Shown: one piece after another, positions 31,147 to 38,825 of the stretch
Numbering within the stretch: the first letter of the stretch is position 1
How the letters are laid out: each line of letters starts with the position of its first letter
Source of the DNA: Bacteroidaceae bacterium
GTDB taxonomy: Bacteria; Bacteroidota; Bacteroidia; Bacteroidales; Bacteroidaceae
Assembly (NCBI GenBank): GCA_017622495.1
Contig: JAGAQY010000053.1
Coordinates: forward strand, 1 to 50,895
Reading direction: 5' to 3'
DNA length: 50,895 nucleotides
Translations under genes and position numbers: made by a program
Notes under the pieces: model-generated
What the model saw: only the letters and a program-made list of their open reading frames with translations
Database searches by the model: none
Told to the model about the DNA's origin: nothing

Positions 31147-31190
31147 GGCATAGTTCAAATAAATTTGACTCTGCTCTCGCTACGCTGCGG
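31147..31190. repeat. 44-bp inverted repeat, left copy
   Basis: GGCATAGTTCAAATAAATTT and the following 24 bases are the exact reverse complement of 35778-35821. Similarity continues for about 18 bases into the AATTG spacer. The core resembles the promoter-bearing repeats elsewhere but lacks a -7 box. Confidence 0.9.
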
Positions 31191-31216
31191 AATTGTGAAT
31201 TGTCATTTGTCAACTG

Positions 31217-32086
31217 TCAATTGTCAACTGTTCCGCCGCAATGATACTTCACCAATCCCTCGAGCGGACTCTGCACCACATCGCCTATCTCCATACCGAG
31301 GCCTTCGGCAGCCTCTTTGAGTTCGCTCTCGAAGGCTTTGGCTACCGATCCCACGAAATGCAACGGCAGCCACGGGCGACGATATTGCTTTACGTTGCGC
31401 ACGAAGAAATCTGTAAAGCTCTCTACCAGCAGACGATGCACCTCGGGCACCTCACGATGCTTCGAGAGGAAGGGGGTGAGACTCGCCAGGAACCTATTGG
31501 CAAGAGGCTGGCGGTATACCCTCTCCAGTATGATTTCTTGGGTAAGAGCATATTCAGCAAAAAACTCATCTCTAACATTGTCGGGCAACTGATTTTTCAG
31601 GCAGTCGCCCACAAGGCGGCGTCCCAGCACAGCACTGCTTCCCTCGTCGCCAAGAATATACCCTAAGGGTGGAGTATTGGCTATAATTTCATTGCCATCA
31701 TAGAGGCACGAGTTTGATCCTGTACCCAGCACACACACGATGCCCTCCTCATGCCCACAAAGAGCGCGTGCAGCTCCCAGGAGGTCGCTATGGATGGTGA
31801 TATCGTCTACACTCAGCACTTTCTCAAGGGCAGTTCTCACCCTGTTGCATGCCGTTTCGTTGGCACAGCCGGCTCCGTAGAATATAATCTTGAGTTCTCC
31901 GCGTAGCATGAGATTCACATACTGTTCCAGCTGGGGAAGCAGTTCACTGCTTATCACCTGCTCTATCACCTCTTCTTTCTGGTGATAGGGGTTCAAGCCC
32001 TGTGTCTGCACTGTCGCCAATATGGTATCCTCCTTGCAAAGGCACCAGTCTGTCTTTGTTGATCCGCTATCTGCAATTAAATACAT
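31217..32086 (-). CDS. BadF/BcrA-type ATPase, probable amino-sugar kinase
   Basis: This 289-aa protein of the BadF/BadG ATPase fold begins with the phosphate loop LIADSGSTKTDW and has the second phosphate motif CVLGTGSNSCLYDG and LGYILGDEGSSAVLG. These match N-acetylglucosamine/N-acetylmuramic acid kinase-like proteins of Bacteroidetes. Beside an AmgK-like kinase, a permease and a MurU-like enzyme, a role in recycling cell-wall sugars is likely, but the exact sugar cannot be read from sequence. The last codons (VDN) and the stop are supplied by a spacer repeat. It lies 24 bases behind the AmgK-like gene. Confidence 0.85.
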   Translation of the reverse strand: MYLIADSGSTKTDWCLCKEDTILATVQTQGLNPYHQKEEVIEQVISSELLPQLEQYVNLMLRGELKIIFYGAGCANETACNRVRTALEKVLSVDDITIHSDLLGAARALCGHEEGIVCVLGTGSNSCLYDGNEIIANTPPLGYILGDEGSSAVLGRRLVGDCLKNQLPDNVRDEFFAEYALTQEIILERVYRQPLANRFLASLTPFLSKHREVPEVHRLLVESFTDFFVRNVKQYRRPWLPLHFVGSVAKAFESELKEAAEGLGMEIGDVVQSPLEGLVKYHCGGTVDN

Positions 32087-32110
32087 GGGTAAAGAATTCT
32101 GAATTATGAA

Positions 32111-33532
32111 TTATGAATTGTGAGCGTTGTCTCGCTGTTCACGATGAGTAAGTACTACTTTCACGCCAAACTTTTCGCGCAGGTGAGCCGCCAGGTGCTC
32201 GGCCGAGTAAACTGAGCGGTGCTGGCCGCCAGTGCATCCGAAATTGACCATCAAGTTCTTAAACCCGCGTGAGCGATATTTCTCGACGGAATAGTCCACG
32301 ATGCCGTACACATGTTCCAAGAACTTCTGCATGGCCTCTTCCTTGTCGAGGAAGTTGATGACAGGCTCATCCATACCCGTGAGCTGCTTGTATTCGTCGT
32401 AGCGTCCGGGATTGTGTATGGCACGGCAGTCAAACACGAAGCCTCCTCCATTGCCGCTGGCATCCTCAGGGATTCCCTTCTTATAGGAGAAGCTGGTAAT
32501 GCGCACCGTCAGTTCGTCTGCCTCCTCGGAAGGCTCGAACAGCGGCAGTGCAATCATCCTGCGCAGCAGGTCTACCAGATAGGGCATATCGGCAAAGTCA
32601 TTCTCGGCCAACAGGGCACGCAGGTTATCAATTGCCATGGGTATGCTCTGCACGAAGTGTGCCTTATGCTCAAAGTATCCGCGGTAGCCATAGGCGCCCA
32701 GCACCTGCAACGTGCGGAACAATACAAAATATTGCAAACGCCGGTCAAAGGCCTTCTCGTCAAACGATCGATAGCGTCGTGCCGACCTCAGATACTCCTC
32801 TACCAGTTGGTGCCTCATCTCAGGAGTGAAGCGTGCCCGTGCTTGCCACAGGAACGACACCAGGTCATACTCTACAGGTCCGCGCCTACCTCCCTGGAAG
32901 TCGATAAGCCAAGGCTTGCCGCCATGTATCATGATGTTGCGCGACTGGAAGTCACGGTACATAAAGGTCTCCACACGACTTTGTAACAGCACATCGGCCA
33001 TGCGGTCAAAGTCGTCTTCGAGTCGTTCCTCCTCAAACTCCAGGCCCGTAGCCTTGAGGAAGCAGTACTTGAAGTAGTGCAGGTCCCACTGTATGCCACG
33101 ACGGTTGAGTTCAGGTGAAGGATAGCAACAGGCAAAGTCAAAGCCCTCTGCGGTACGCCACTGCACATCGGGCAGCAGCCTCATCACCTGACGCAGCAAT
33201 TCCATGTCGGCTTCGTCATACCCTCCACGCCTGTGCGCTTCGGTAATGAGGTCAAACAGCGAGGTATCGCCCAGATCCTCCTGCAAGTAACACATGCGGT
33301 CGGCCGATACGGCATACACCTCGGGCACGGGCAGCCCTTTCGAGCGCATCTGCCGTGCTATGGCTATGAATGCCTCATTCTCGCCCTGTGCGGTGCCCAC
33401 CACGCCCACGACAGTATGCGCCGCTGTGCCCAGCCTGTAGTAGCGGCGGGGCGAGCCTGCAGGGGTGAGCACACGGCACACCTCAACTTCGTGTCCCGTA
33501 TAGTCTCTATATAGTTGCTTCAATATCTCCAT
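32111..33532 (-). CDS. amgK: AmgK-like amino-sugar kinase fused to a RapZ C-terminal domain
   Basis: The start at 33532 (MEILKQLYRDYTG) gives 473 aa; an upstream TTG in the same frame sits in the promoter area. Residues about 1-310 are an aminoglycoside-phosphotransferase-type kinase with the catalytic loop MYRDFQSRNIM and metal-binding LIDFQGGRRGPVEYDL, as in AmgK, which makes MurNAc-1-phosphate. Residues about 345-470 match the RapZ C-terminal domain (FDCRAIHNPGRYDEYK, NFGCTGGQHRSVYSAEHLA), which binds GlcN6P in E. coli. The RapZ P-loop half is missing. The fused domain may sense amino-sugar levels. The last residues (HNS) and stop come from an AATTCATAA spacer repeat. Confidence 0.85.
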   Translation of the reverse strand: MEILKQLYRDYTGHEVEVCRVLTPAGSPRRYYRLGTAAHTVVGVVGTAQGENEAFIAIARQMRSKGLPVPEVYAVSADRMCYLQEDLGDTSLFDLITEAHRRGGYDEADMELLRQVMRLLPDVQWRTAEGFDFACCYPSPELNRRGIQWDLHYFKYCFLKATGLEFEEERLEDDFDRMADVLLQSRVETFMYRDFQSRNIMIHGGKPWLIDFQGGRRGPVEYDLVSFLWQARARFTPEMRHQLVEEYLRSARRYRSFDEKAFDRRLQYFVLFRTLQVLGAYGYRGYFEHKAHFVQSIPMAIDNLRALLAENDFADMPYLVDLLRRMIALPLFEPSEEADELTVRITSFSYKKGIPEDASGNGGGFVFDCRAIHNPGRYDEYKQLTGMDEPVINFLDKEEAMQKFLEHVYGIVDYSVEKYRSRGFKNLMVNFGCTGGQHRSVYSAEHLAAHLREKFGVKVVLTHREQRDNAHNS

Positions 33533-33657
33533 CGCTCTTCCGATTTCGCCGTAAAGGTACAAAAAAGGAACGGATAAACAGCGGCTCCGCGTGAAAACTT
33601 ATCCCCATGTTTCGATTGTTTGTGGCGCTGCGATGATGCACAATCCATTTTTTTCTT

Positions 33658-33665
33658 TAATTTTG
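33658..33665 (+). promoter_or_regulatory. -7 element for the permease-MurU pair
   Basis: TAATTTTG, 21 bases before the permease start. The -33 box is unclear. Confidence 0.55.
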
Positions 33666-33686
33666 CATTTTCAAGCACACACCGTT

Positions 33687-34991
33687 ATGGAAAAGCATAC
33701 CTGCGATAACGCTACAAAGACTTCGGCATGCCGCAAGTCCTGGCCTTGGGCCTGGGTGCCCTCGCTCTATTTCGCCGAGGGACTGCCCTACGTCATCGTC
33801 ATCACACTGTCTGTGGTGATGTACAAGCAGCTCGGCCTGGGCAATGCCGAAGTGGCCTATTACACTGGCTGGTTTTATCTGCCGTGGCTCATCAAGCCGT
33901 TGTGGAGTCCCTTCGTGGATCTGCTCAAGACCAAGCGCTGGTGGATTGTGGCCATGCAGCTGCTCATGGGAGCCGGCATGGCAGGCATTGCTTTCACCCT
34001 CCCCATGCAGCACTATCTACAATGGACGCTGGCCATCTTCTGGCTCCTGGCCTTCAGTTCGGCCACACACGACGTGGCTGCCGATGGCTTTTATATGATG
34101 GCTCTCGACGAGGGCGACCAGTCGTTCTTCGTGGGTATCCGCAGCACCTTCTACCGCCTGGCCACCCTGGCCGGCCAGGGCGGCATGCTGATCATTGTCG
34201 ACTGGTTCATCCGCCACAACGGAAACGATGCCCAGCAAGCCTGGATCCACAGTTTCTTCCTGATAGCCGCACTCTTCATTGCTGTAGGCGTATACCATGC
34301 CTGCCGGCTTCCCCGTCCGCATACCGATGTGCCACGCCAGTTTGCCGCACGTGACCTATTCAAGGAGTTTGCCCACACCTTCGTCACCTTCTTCCAGAAG
34401 GAGGGTGCTCTGCCGGCACTCCTTTTCATGCTGCTCTTCCGCTTCCCCGAGGCCCAACTGGGCAAGATGAGCATACCCTTCCTCATGGATCCCCTTACCG
34501 AGGGCGGCCTTGGCCTCACGCTCAAGCAGATAGGTGTGATACAGGGCACACTCGGTCCTATTGGGCTGACACTGGGCGGCATCCTTGGTGGTATCTGCAT
34601 CTCACGGGGCGGGCTCAAGCGTTGGTTGTGGCCCATGGTATGGGCCATTTCCCTGCCCGACATCGTATATGTATACCTCAGCTACGCCCTCCCCTCCAAC
34701 CTCTACGTCATCTCCTCATGCCTATTCATTGAGCAGTTTGGCTACGGCTTCGGCTTCACGGCCTACATGCTCTTCCTTATATATTACGCACGCGGCACGC
34801 ACGAGACCGCCCACTACGCCATTGCCACCGCCTTCATGGCTGCTGGCATGATGCTGCCCGGCATGATGGCCGGTGCCCTGCAGGAGTGGATGGGCTACCG
34901 CGGCTTCTTCATATGGATAATGGGATGCTGTGCCGTCACCTTTGCGGTATCGGCTTTTCTGAAAATCGAGGAGGGATTTGGAAAGAAATGA
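33687..34991 (+). CDS. AmpG-like MFS permease for muropeptides or MurNAc
   Basis: The ATG at 33687 gives 434 aa with about twelve membrane helices. Starts further upstream would include the promoter. The first loop, PSLYFAEGLPYVIVITLSVVMYKQLGLG, is typical of AmpG-type permeases, followed by ATHDVAADGFYMMALDE and GIRSTFYRLATLAGQG, which are conserved in the family. AmpG imports anhydromuropeptides in Gram-negative bacteria; Bacteroidetes relatives can take up MurNAc. It is divergent from the AmgK-like gene and five bases ahead of the MurU-like gene, consistent with one recycling pathway. Confidence 0.87.
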   Translation: MEKHTCDNATKTSACRKSWPWAWVPSLYFAEGLPYVIVITLSVVMYKQLGLGNAEVAYYTGWFYLPWLIKPLWSPFVDLLKTKRWWIVAMQLLMGAGMAGIAFTLPMQHYLQWTLAIFWLLAFSSATHDVAADGFYMMALDEGDQSFFVGIRSTFYRLATLAGQGGMLIIVDWFIRHNGNDAQQAWIHSFFLIAALFIAVGVYHACRLPRPHTDVPRQFAARDLFKEFAHTFVTFFQKEGALPALLFMLLFRFPEAQLGKMSIPFLMDPLTEGGLGLTLKQIGVIQGTLGPIGLTLGGILGGICISRGGLKRWLWPMVWAISLPDIVYVYLSYALPSNLYVISSCLFIEQFGYGFGFTAYMLFLIYYARGTHETAHYAIATAFMAAGMMLPGMMAGALQEWMGYRGFFIWIMGCCAVTFAVSAFLKIEEGFGKK

Positions 34992-34995
34992 CGAT

Positions 34996-35775
34996 ATGAG
35001 AAACGCTATGATATTTGCCGCTGGGCTCGGCACCCGACTAAGACCCTACACCGATGACCGCCCCAAGGCGATGGTAGAGGTCGATGGCCGCCCCATGATA
35101 GGGCACCAGTTGCTGCGCCTGCGCGCTGCCGGTTTTACCCGTGTGGTCATCAACGTGCATCACTACGCCCAGCAGATCATCGACTATGTGACTGCCAATG
35201 ACGGCTTCGGACTCGATATAGCCTTCTCCGATGAGACGGGCCACCTGCTCGATACGGGCGGTGGCATACGCAAGGCTCTGCCCCTCTTCGATGCCGACAG
35301 TCCGGTGCTGGTACACAATGTGGATATATTCTCCAACGCCGATCTGGCCGCCCTCTACGCAGCCCATCTCGACGAAGGAGCCGATGCCTCACTCCTCGTG
35401 AGTCAGCGTAGCACCTCGCGCTACCTCATCTTCGACAACAAAGACAATCTCGTAGCCTGGAAGAATATACAGACGGGCGAGGTGCGCACCGCCTACGAAG
35501 CCCTGCTGCCTTCGCTCCAGCACCTCAGTGCAGACGATACAACCTACCGCCTGCGTGCCTTTGCCGGCATTCACATCATCTCCCCCACCCTGTTTCCGTT
35601 GCTCGAGCAGCAAGACGAGGTATTCTCCATCACCAACTTCTACTGGCAGCATGCAGCCGACTACCGCATCCGCTGCGTAGAGGCGCCCCACGACTTCCGC
35701 TGGGTCGATGCCGGCAAGCCCGAGGCACTCACCATAGCTGCCGAGATAGCGAAACTTGCAATTGACAATTCATAA
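34996..35775 (+). CDS. murU: MurU-like MurNAc-1-phosphate uridylyltransferase
   Basis: The start at 34996 gives 259 aa beginning MRNAMIFAAGLGTRLRPYTD with the nucleotidyltransferase signature and RPKAMVEVDGRPMIGHQ. Later blocks are LLDTGGGIRKALP, VLVHNVDIFSNADL and RWVDAGKPEAL. This fits MurU, which makes UDP-MurNAc from MurNAc-1-P in the AmgK-MurU salvage route. The AmgK-like gene and permease next door support it; a generic sugar-nucleotide enzyme is the alternative. The final codons (AIDNS) and stop come from an AATTGACAATTCATAA spacer. Confidence 0.85.
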   Translation: MRNAMIFAAGLGTRLRPYTDDRPKAMVEVDGRPMIGHQLLRLRAAGFTRVVINVHHYAQQIIDYVTANDGFGLDIAFSDETGHLLDTGGGIRKALPLFDADSPVLVHNVDIFSNADLAALYAAHLDEGADASLLVSQRSTSRYLIFDNKDNLVAWKNIQTGEVRTAYEALLPSLQHLSADDTTYRLRAFAGIHIISPTLFPLLEQQDEVFSITNFYWQHAADYRIRCVEAPHDFRWVDAGKPEALTIAAEIAKLAIDNS

Positions 35776-35777
35776 TT

Positions 35778-35821
35778 CCGCAGCGTAGCGAGAGCAGAGT
35801 CAAATTTATTTGAACTATGCC
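35778..35821. repeat. 44-bp inverted repeat, right copy
   Basis: This is the exact reverse complement of 31147-31190. With the left copy it brackets all four recycling genes (31217-35775). An AT-rich AATTCATAATTCA tract follows at 35850-35893, just before the next start. Confidence 0.9.
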
Positions 35822-35893
35822 AAGCAAGCGAGGAATCTTAATGCAAAGCATTATAATTCATAATTCATAATTCACAATTCATAATTCAACATC

Positions 35894-36580
35894 ATGCACA
35901 AGGTCTCGGACAACCCTTTAAAAAACCGAACTATCAGCGCCACGCCGCTGATGGTTGTCACAGCGCTCTTCGTGACGCTCTACCTCGTATCCAACATCAT
36001 GGCCGTCAAGGTCATCAGCCTCTTCGGTCTCTTCTACTTCGATGCCGGCACCATCACCTTCCCCTTCGCCTATATGCTGGGCGATGTGCTCACCGAGCTA
36101 TGGGGATTCCGCACAGCCAAGCGTGTGATATGGCTCACGTTCGTGTGCAACATCGTGCTGGTCATCTGCACCCAGATTGGCGTATGGCTTCCCTCGCCCG
36201 ACTACCTGGCCGACACGGCCTCGGCCTACAACCACGTGTTCACCTACGTGCCCCGCATCGTGCTGGGCTCACTGGCGGGCTTCCTCTGCGGCGAGCTCTC
36301 CAACGCATGGCTTATGGAGCGCATCAAGATCAAGATGCGTGGCCGTCACCTGTGGGTGCGCACCATCGGCAGTTCTGCCGTAGGCTATATGTTCGACACG
36401 CTCCCCTTCGTGCTCATCGCCTTTCTCGGAACGGTCAGCACCCACGACCTGCTCTATATGATTGTCTTCCAATACGTCTCCAAACTCGTCATCGAAGCCC
36501 TCTTCGGCACCCCCATGGCCTATGCCGTGATACGCTGGGTGCGACGGGGAGTGATAAGAGTTGAGAGTCGTGAGTCATGA
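35894..36580 (+). CDS. Queuosine precursor transporter (VUT/YhhQ family)
   Basis: This 228-aa membrane protein has about six helices and the family features LVSNIMAVKVISLFG, DAGTITFPFAYMLGDVLTELWG and GFLCGELSNAWLMERIKI. It imports preQ0, preQ1 or queuine for the tRNA modification queuosine. It is followed 80 bases later by a radical SAM gene, which may convert the imported base. The last codons (RVESRES) and the stop lie in a GAGTTGAGAGTCGTGAG-type spacer repeat. Confidence 0.92.
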   Translation: MHKVSDNPLKNRTISATPLMVVTALFVTLYLVSNIMAVKVISLFGLFYFDAGTITFPFAYMLGDVLTELWGFRTAKRVIWLTFVCNIVLVICTQIGVWLPSPDYLADTASAYNHVFTYVPRIVLGSLAGFLCGELSNAWLMERIKIKMRGRHLWVRTIGSSAVGYMFDTLPFVLIAFLGTVSTHDLLYMIVFQYVSKLVIEALFGTPMAYAVIRWVRRGVIRVESRES

Positions 36581-36658
36581 GTTGTGAGTTTCGCCTTCGC
36601 CAACAGCCCCTTGCTTTTTCAACTCAACTCATAACTCACAACTCATAATTCACAACTC
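36558..36658. repeat. Inverted low-complexity spacer
   Basis: GAGTTGAGAGTCGTGAG-type sequence (36558-36590) faces its complement CTCATAACTCACAACTC (about 36628-36658). It contains the stop of the transporter gene and ends just before the radical SAM start. It could form a stem in the transcript. Confidence 0.6.
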
Positions 36659-36660
36659 TC

Positions 36661-37353
36661 ATGCAGCGTTACTCCCTCATCCACACCAAGCTACCGCGCG
36701 AATTTGTACTCTTGCAGGGTACCGGTTGCCGTTGGCGTCAATGCACCTTCTGCGACTACCATACCGACACCAGCGACTCTCCCTACGCCATCAACCGCTC
36801 CGTGCTGGAGCAGGTGACTGGCCATTATGGTGTGCTCGATGTCATCAACTCCGGGTCGGCTCCCGAACTTGATGAGCAGACGATAGCCCTTATCCAGCAG
36901 GTCGTGCGCGACAAGCACATCCACACCCTATGGTTCGAGGCCCACTACATGTACCGACACCGTTTGGCTCAGTTTGCAGCATTGTTCGAGGGTGTCACCG
37001 TCAAGTTCCGCTGCGGCATCGAGACCTTCGACCCCGCCCTGCGCGACCGCTGGCACAAGGGTGTGCCCGCCACCGTCAGTCCCACCGACGTAGCCCGCTA
37101 CTTCCAGGGAGTATGCCTGCTCTGCTGCACCGAGGGTGAGACCCGCGAGCATATCCTCGCCGACATCGCCATCGCCCGCCAGCACTTCGAGTACTTCAGC
37201 ATTAACCTCTTTTGCAACAACGGCACCACCCTGCGCCGCGACGAATCGCTCGCCCAATGGTTCATCAGCGACGTATACCCCACCCTGCACGATGCCGAGG
37301 GCATTGAGGTCCTTATCGGCAATACCGATTTGGGAGTAGGGAGTTCATGTTGA
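36661..37353 (+). CDS. Radical SAM protein, possible queuine-salvage enzyme
   Basis: This 230-aa protein has a cysteine cluster GCRWRQCTFCDYH: Cys23, Cys28 and Cys31, spaced CX4CX2C rather than the usual CX3CX2C. Further radical-SAM features are NSGSAPELDEQ (glycine-rich strand), RCGIETFDPALRDRWHKG and SINLFCNNGTT. Being directly behind a queuosine-precursor transporter suggests a role in processing the imported base, for example a queuine-lyase-like reaction as known for QueL in some gut bacteria. That link is inferred from context. A shared terminator follows. Confidence 0.8.
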   Translation: MQRYSLIHTKLPREFVLLQGTGCRWRQCTFCDYHTDTSDSPYAINRSVLEQVTGHYGVLDVINSGSAPELDEQTIALIQQVVRDKHIHTLWFEAHYMYRHRLAQFAALFEGVTVKFRCGIETFDPALRDRWHKGVPATVSPTDVARYFQGVCLLCCTEGETREHILADIAIARQHFEYFSINLFCNNGTTLRRDESLAQWFISDVYPTLHDAEGIEVLIGNTDLGVGSSC

Positions 37354-37361
37354 GGGATAAC

Positions 37362-37410
37362 AAAAAAAAGAAAAGAGAGCAGCGAATTTCGCTGCTCTCT
37401 TTTCTTTTCA
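37362..37410. terminator. Strong bidirectional terminator
   Basis: GAAAAGAGAGCAGCGA and its perfect complement TCGCTGCTCTCTTTTC form a 16-bp stem (37370-37404), with an A tract before and T-rich sequence after. It serves the radical SAM gene and the C1 peptidase gene. Confidence 0.92.
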
Positions 37411-37411
37411 T

Positions 37412-38614
37412 TTACTTAATACCCAGTTTCTTGCGGATAGCCTTGGGCACTGCATCCTTGTGCACCACGATGTTCATGGTCTTGTAGCGTGCGAATGCCT
37501 TAGAGGCATACCATATACCCTTGTAGGTACCGCTCTCGCCCCATGAGTTCTTCACCATGTAGTACTCGTTGCCCAGCTGGTCCTTGGCGATACCGTAGAT
37601 CAGCATGCCGTGGTCGTCAGTGGTCTCCCAGTTGTCGTAACCGAGCTGACGCTCCTCCTGAGTGCACCACTTCTGGGGCTGTGGCTTGTCGTTGAGCTTC
37701 TTCTCGGCAGGAGAGAGCTTGAGCCAGTGTGCCATGTCAGATCCGCTGAGCTCCTGTGCCTTCTCGGCATCGGGCATCACAGCCACACCGTTGCGTGTGA
37801 ATCCAGCCTCGCTCACGTCAGAGCCCCATGCGATGGTGTAGCCCTCCATGATGGCATTGTCAAACACCTCCATCAGCTCATCGATGGGAAGGTTGTATGA
37901 AGATGCCCAGCGCCAGTTGTCCTGAATCTCAAGGATGAACGGCTCGTAGAAGGGATGGTGTGTGTAAGATGTAAGTGAAACATAGTCGTCAGCGTTAAGC
38001 CCAGTAGACTCATAGTATGACTTCGGAGTATACTCCTTGCCATTTACGGTGAATGTCTCGGGGCGCTCGCCCAGGTAGATATCGTGGATGCTCTCGATGG
38101 CTTTCTTCCACAGCATGTTGCCCTCAGCATCGCTCTGCAGCTTGCTCTGACGGCCCTTGGCGATAGCAGCTACCACGGCGTCGCTCACAGCAGAGAGCTC
38201 GGTATGGTTGCTCAAAGTGTCGCCATACATCACGCCGGGGCGCATCTCGGCCTCGGGCACGAGACCAAAGGTCTCCATACCGTAGAGTACGTCGTAGAAC
38301 GAACCACCCTGTGAGAAAGAGGCGTCGCCATGAGTGCGCACGGCCTTGTCGGCACGGTCGAGATAAGTATTGTGCACGATGTACATCTCAGAGAAGTCAT
38401 ACTCGCCCTTGCCCATGCGGAGCAGCTCAGCCTCGAGGAAAGCCATGGTAGAGTAGCACCAGCAGGTACCGGCACGATTCTGATTCTTAATAGAGGTAAT
38501 GGGGTTCTCCTTCACAGTGGTGAATACGAATTCCTCATCCTTTTTCGCATCTTGTGCGAAAGCGCCGAAGGTCATCAGACCAGCGAGCGCAAGTGTAAAG
38601 AGTCGTTTTGTCAT
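37412..38614 (-). CDS. Exported C1B peptidase (bleomycin hydrolase/PepC-like)
   Basis: This 400-aa protein has a signal peptide (residues 1-20, ending GAFA). The active site is NQNRAGTCWCYST (oxyanion Gln45, nucleophile Cys51), with the catalytic His in TTDDHGMLIYGIA and Asn in MVKNSWGESG. The family is the cysteine aminopeptidase C/bleomycin hydrolase group, which in Bacteroidales is often exported and handles peptides from the gut. Expression comes from the duplicated promoter repeat at 38659-38774. Confidence 0.92.
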   Translation of the reverse strand: MTKRLFTLALAGLMTFGAFAQDAKKDEEFVFTTVKENPITSIKNQNRAGTCWCYSTMAFLEAELLRMGKGEYDFSEMYIVHNTYLDRADKAVRTHGDASFSQGGSFYDVLYGMETFGLVPEAEMRPGVMYGDTLSNHTELSAVSDAVVAAIAKGRQSKLQSDAEGNMLWKKAIESIHDIYLGERPETFTVNGKEYTPKSYYESTGLNADDYVSLTSYTHHPFYEPFILEIQDNWRWASSYNLPIDELMEVFDNAIMEGYTIAWGSDVSEAGFTRNGVAVMPDAEKAQELSGSDMAHWLKLSPAEKKLNDKPQPQKWCTQEERQLGYDNWETTDDHGMLIYGIAKDQLGNEYYMVKNSWGESGTYKGIWYASKAFARYKTMNIVVHKDAVPKAIRKKLGIK

Positions 38615-38658
38615 ATCTTTAAAATGTATAAGTTGTTGATTACATCACAAATTAGGCA

Positions 38659-38774
38659 CAAAGATAGTACAAGCCGAGCGAAATGCCAAATTTATTTGAG
38701 CATTTCCGAGGCGCAGCCTATCTTCTGTACTGCGAAGCAAGACTAAATTAGTGCAAGCCGAGAGAAAACGCAAA
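38659..38774 (-). promoter_or_regulatory. Duplicated promoter repeat upstream of the C1 peptidase
   Basis: On the minus strand the proximal copy is TTTG (38687-38690), 20 bases, TATCTTTG (38659-38666). The distal copy is TTTG (38771-38774), 20 bases, TAATTTAG (38743-38750), a broken -7 box. The shared core is CGCTCGGCTTG. The segment 38660-38723 is itself a near-palindrome bounded by AAGATAG and CTATCTT. The layout matches the rpsA and YhcG loci. Confidence 0.75.
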
Positions 38775-38782
38775 TTTTTCAT

Positions 38783-38790
38783 TAACTTTG
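38783..38790 (+). promoter_or_regulatory. -7 element for the acetylesterase gene
   Basis: TAACTTTG, 35 bases before the start at 38826, directly beside the distal copy of the divergent promoter repeat. No -33 box was seen. Confidence 0.55.
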
Positions 38791-38825
38791 CCACACATAC
38801 ACCTATAAATATACTCAAAGCTACC

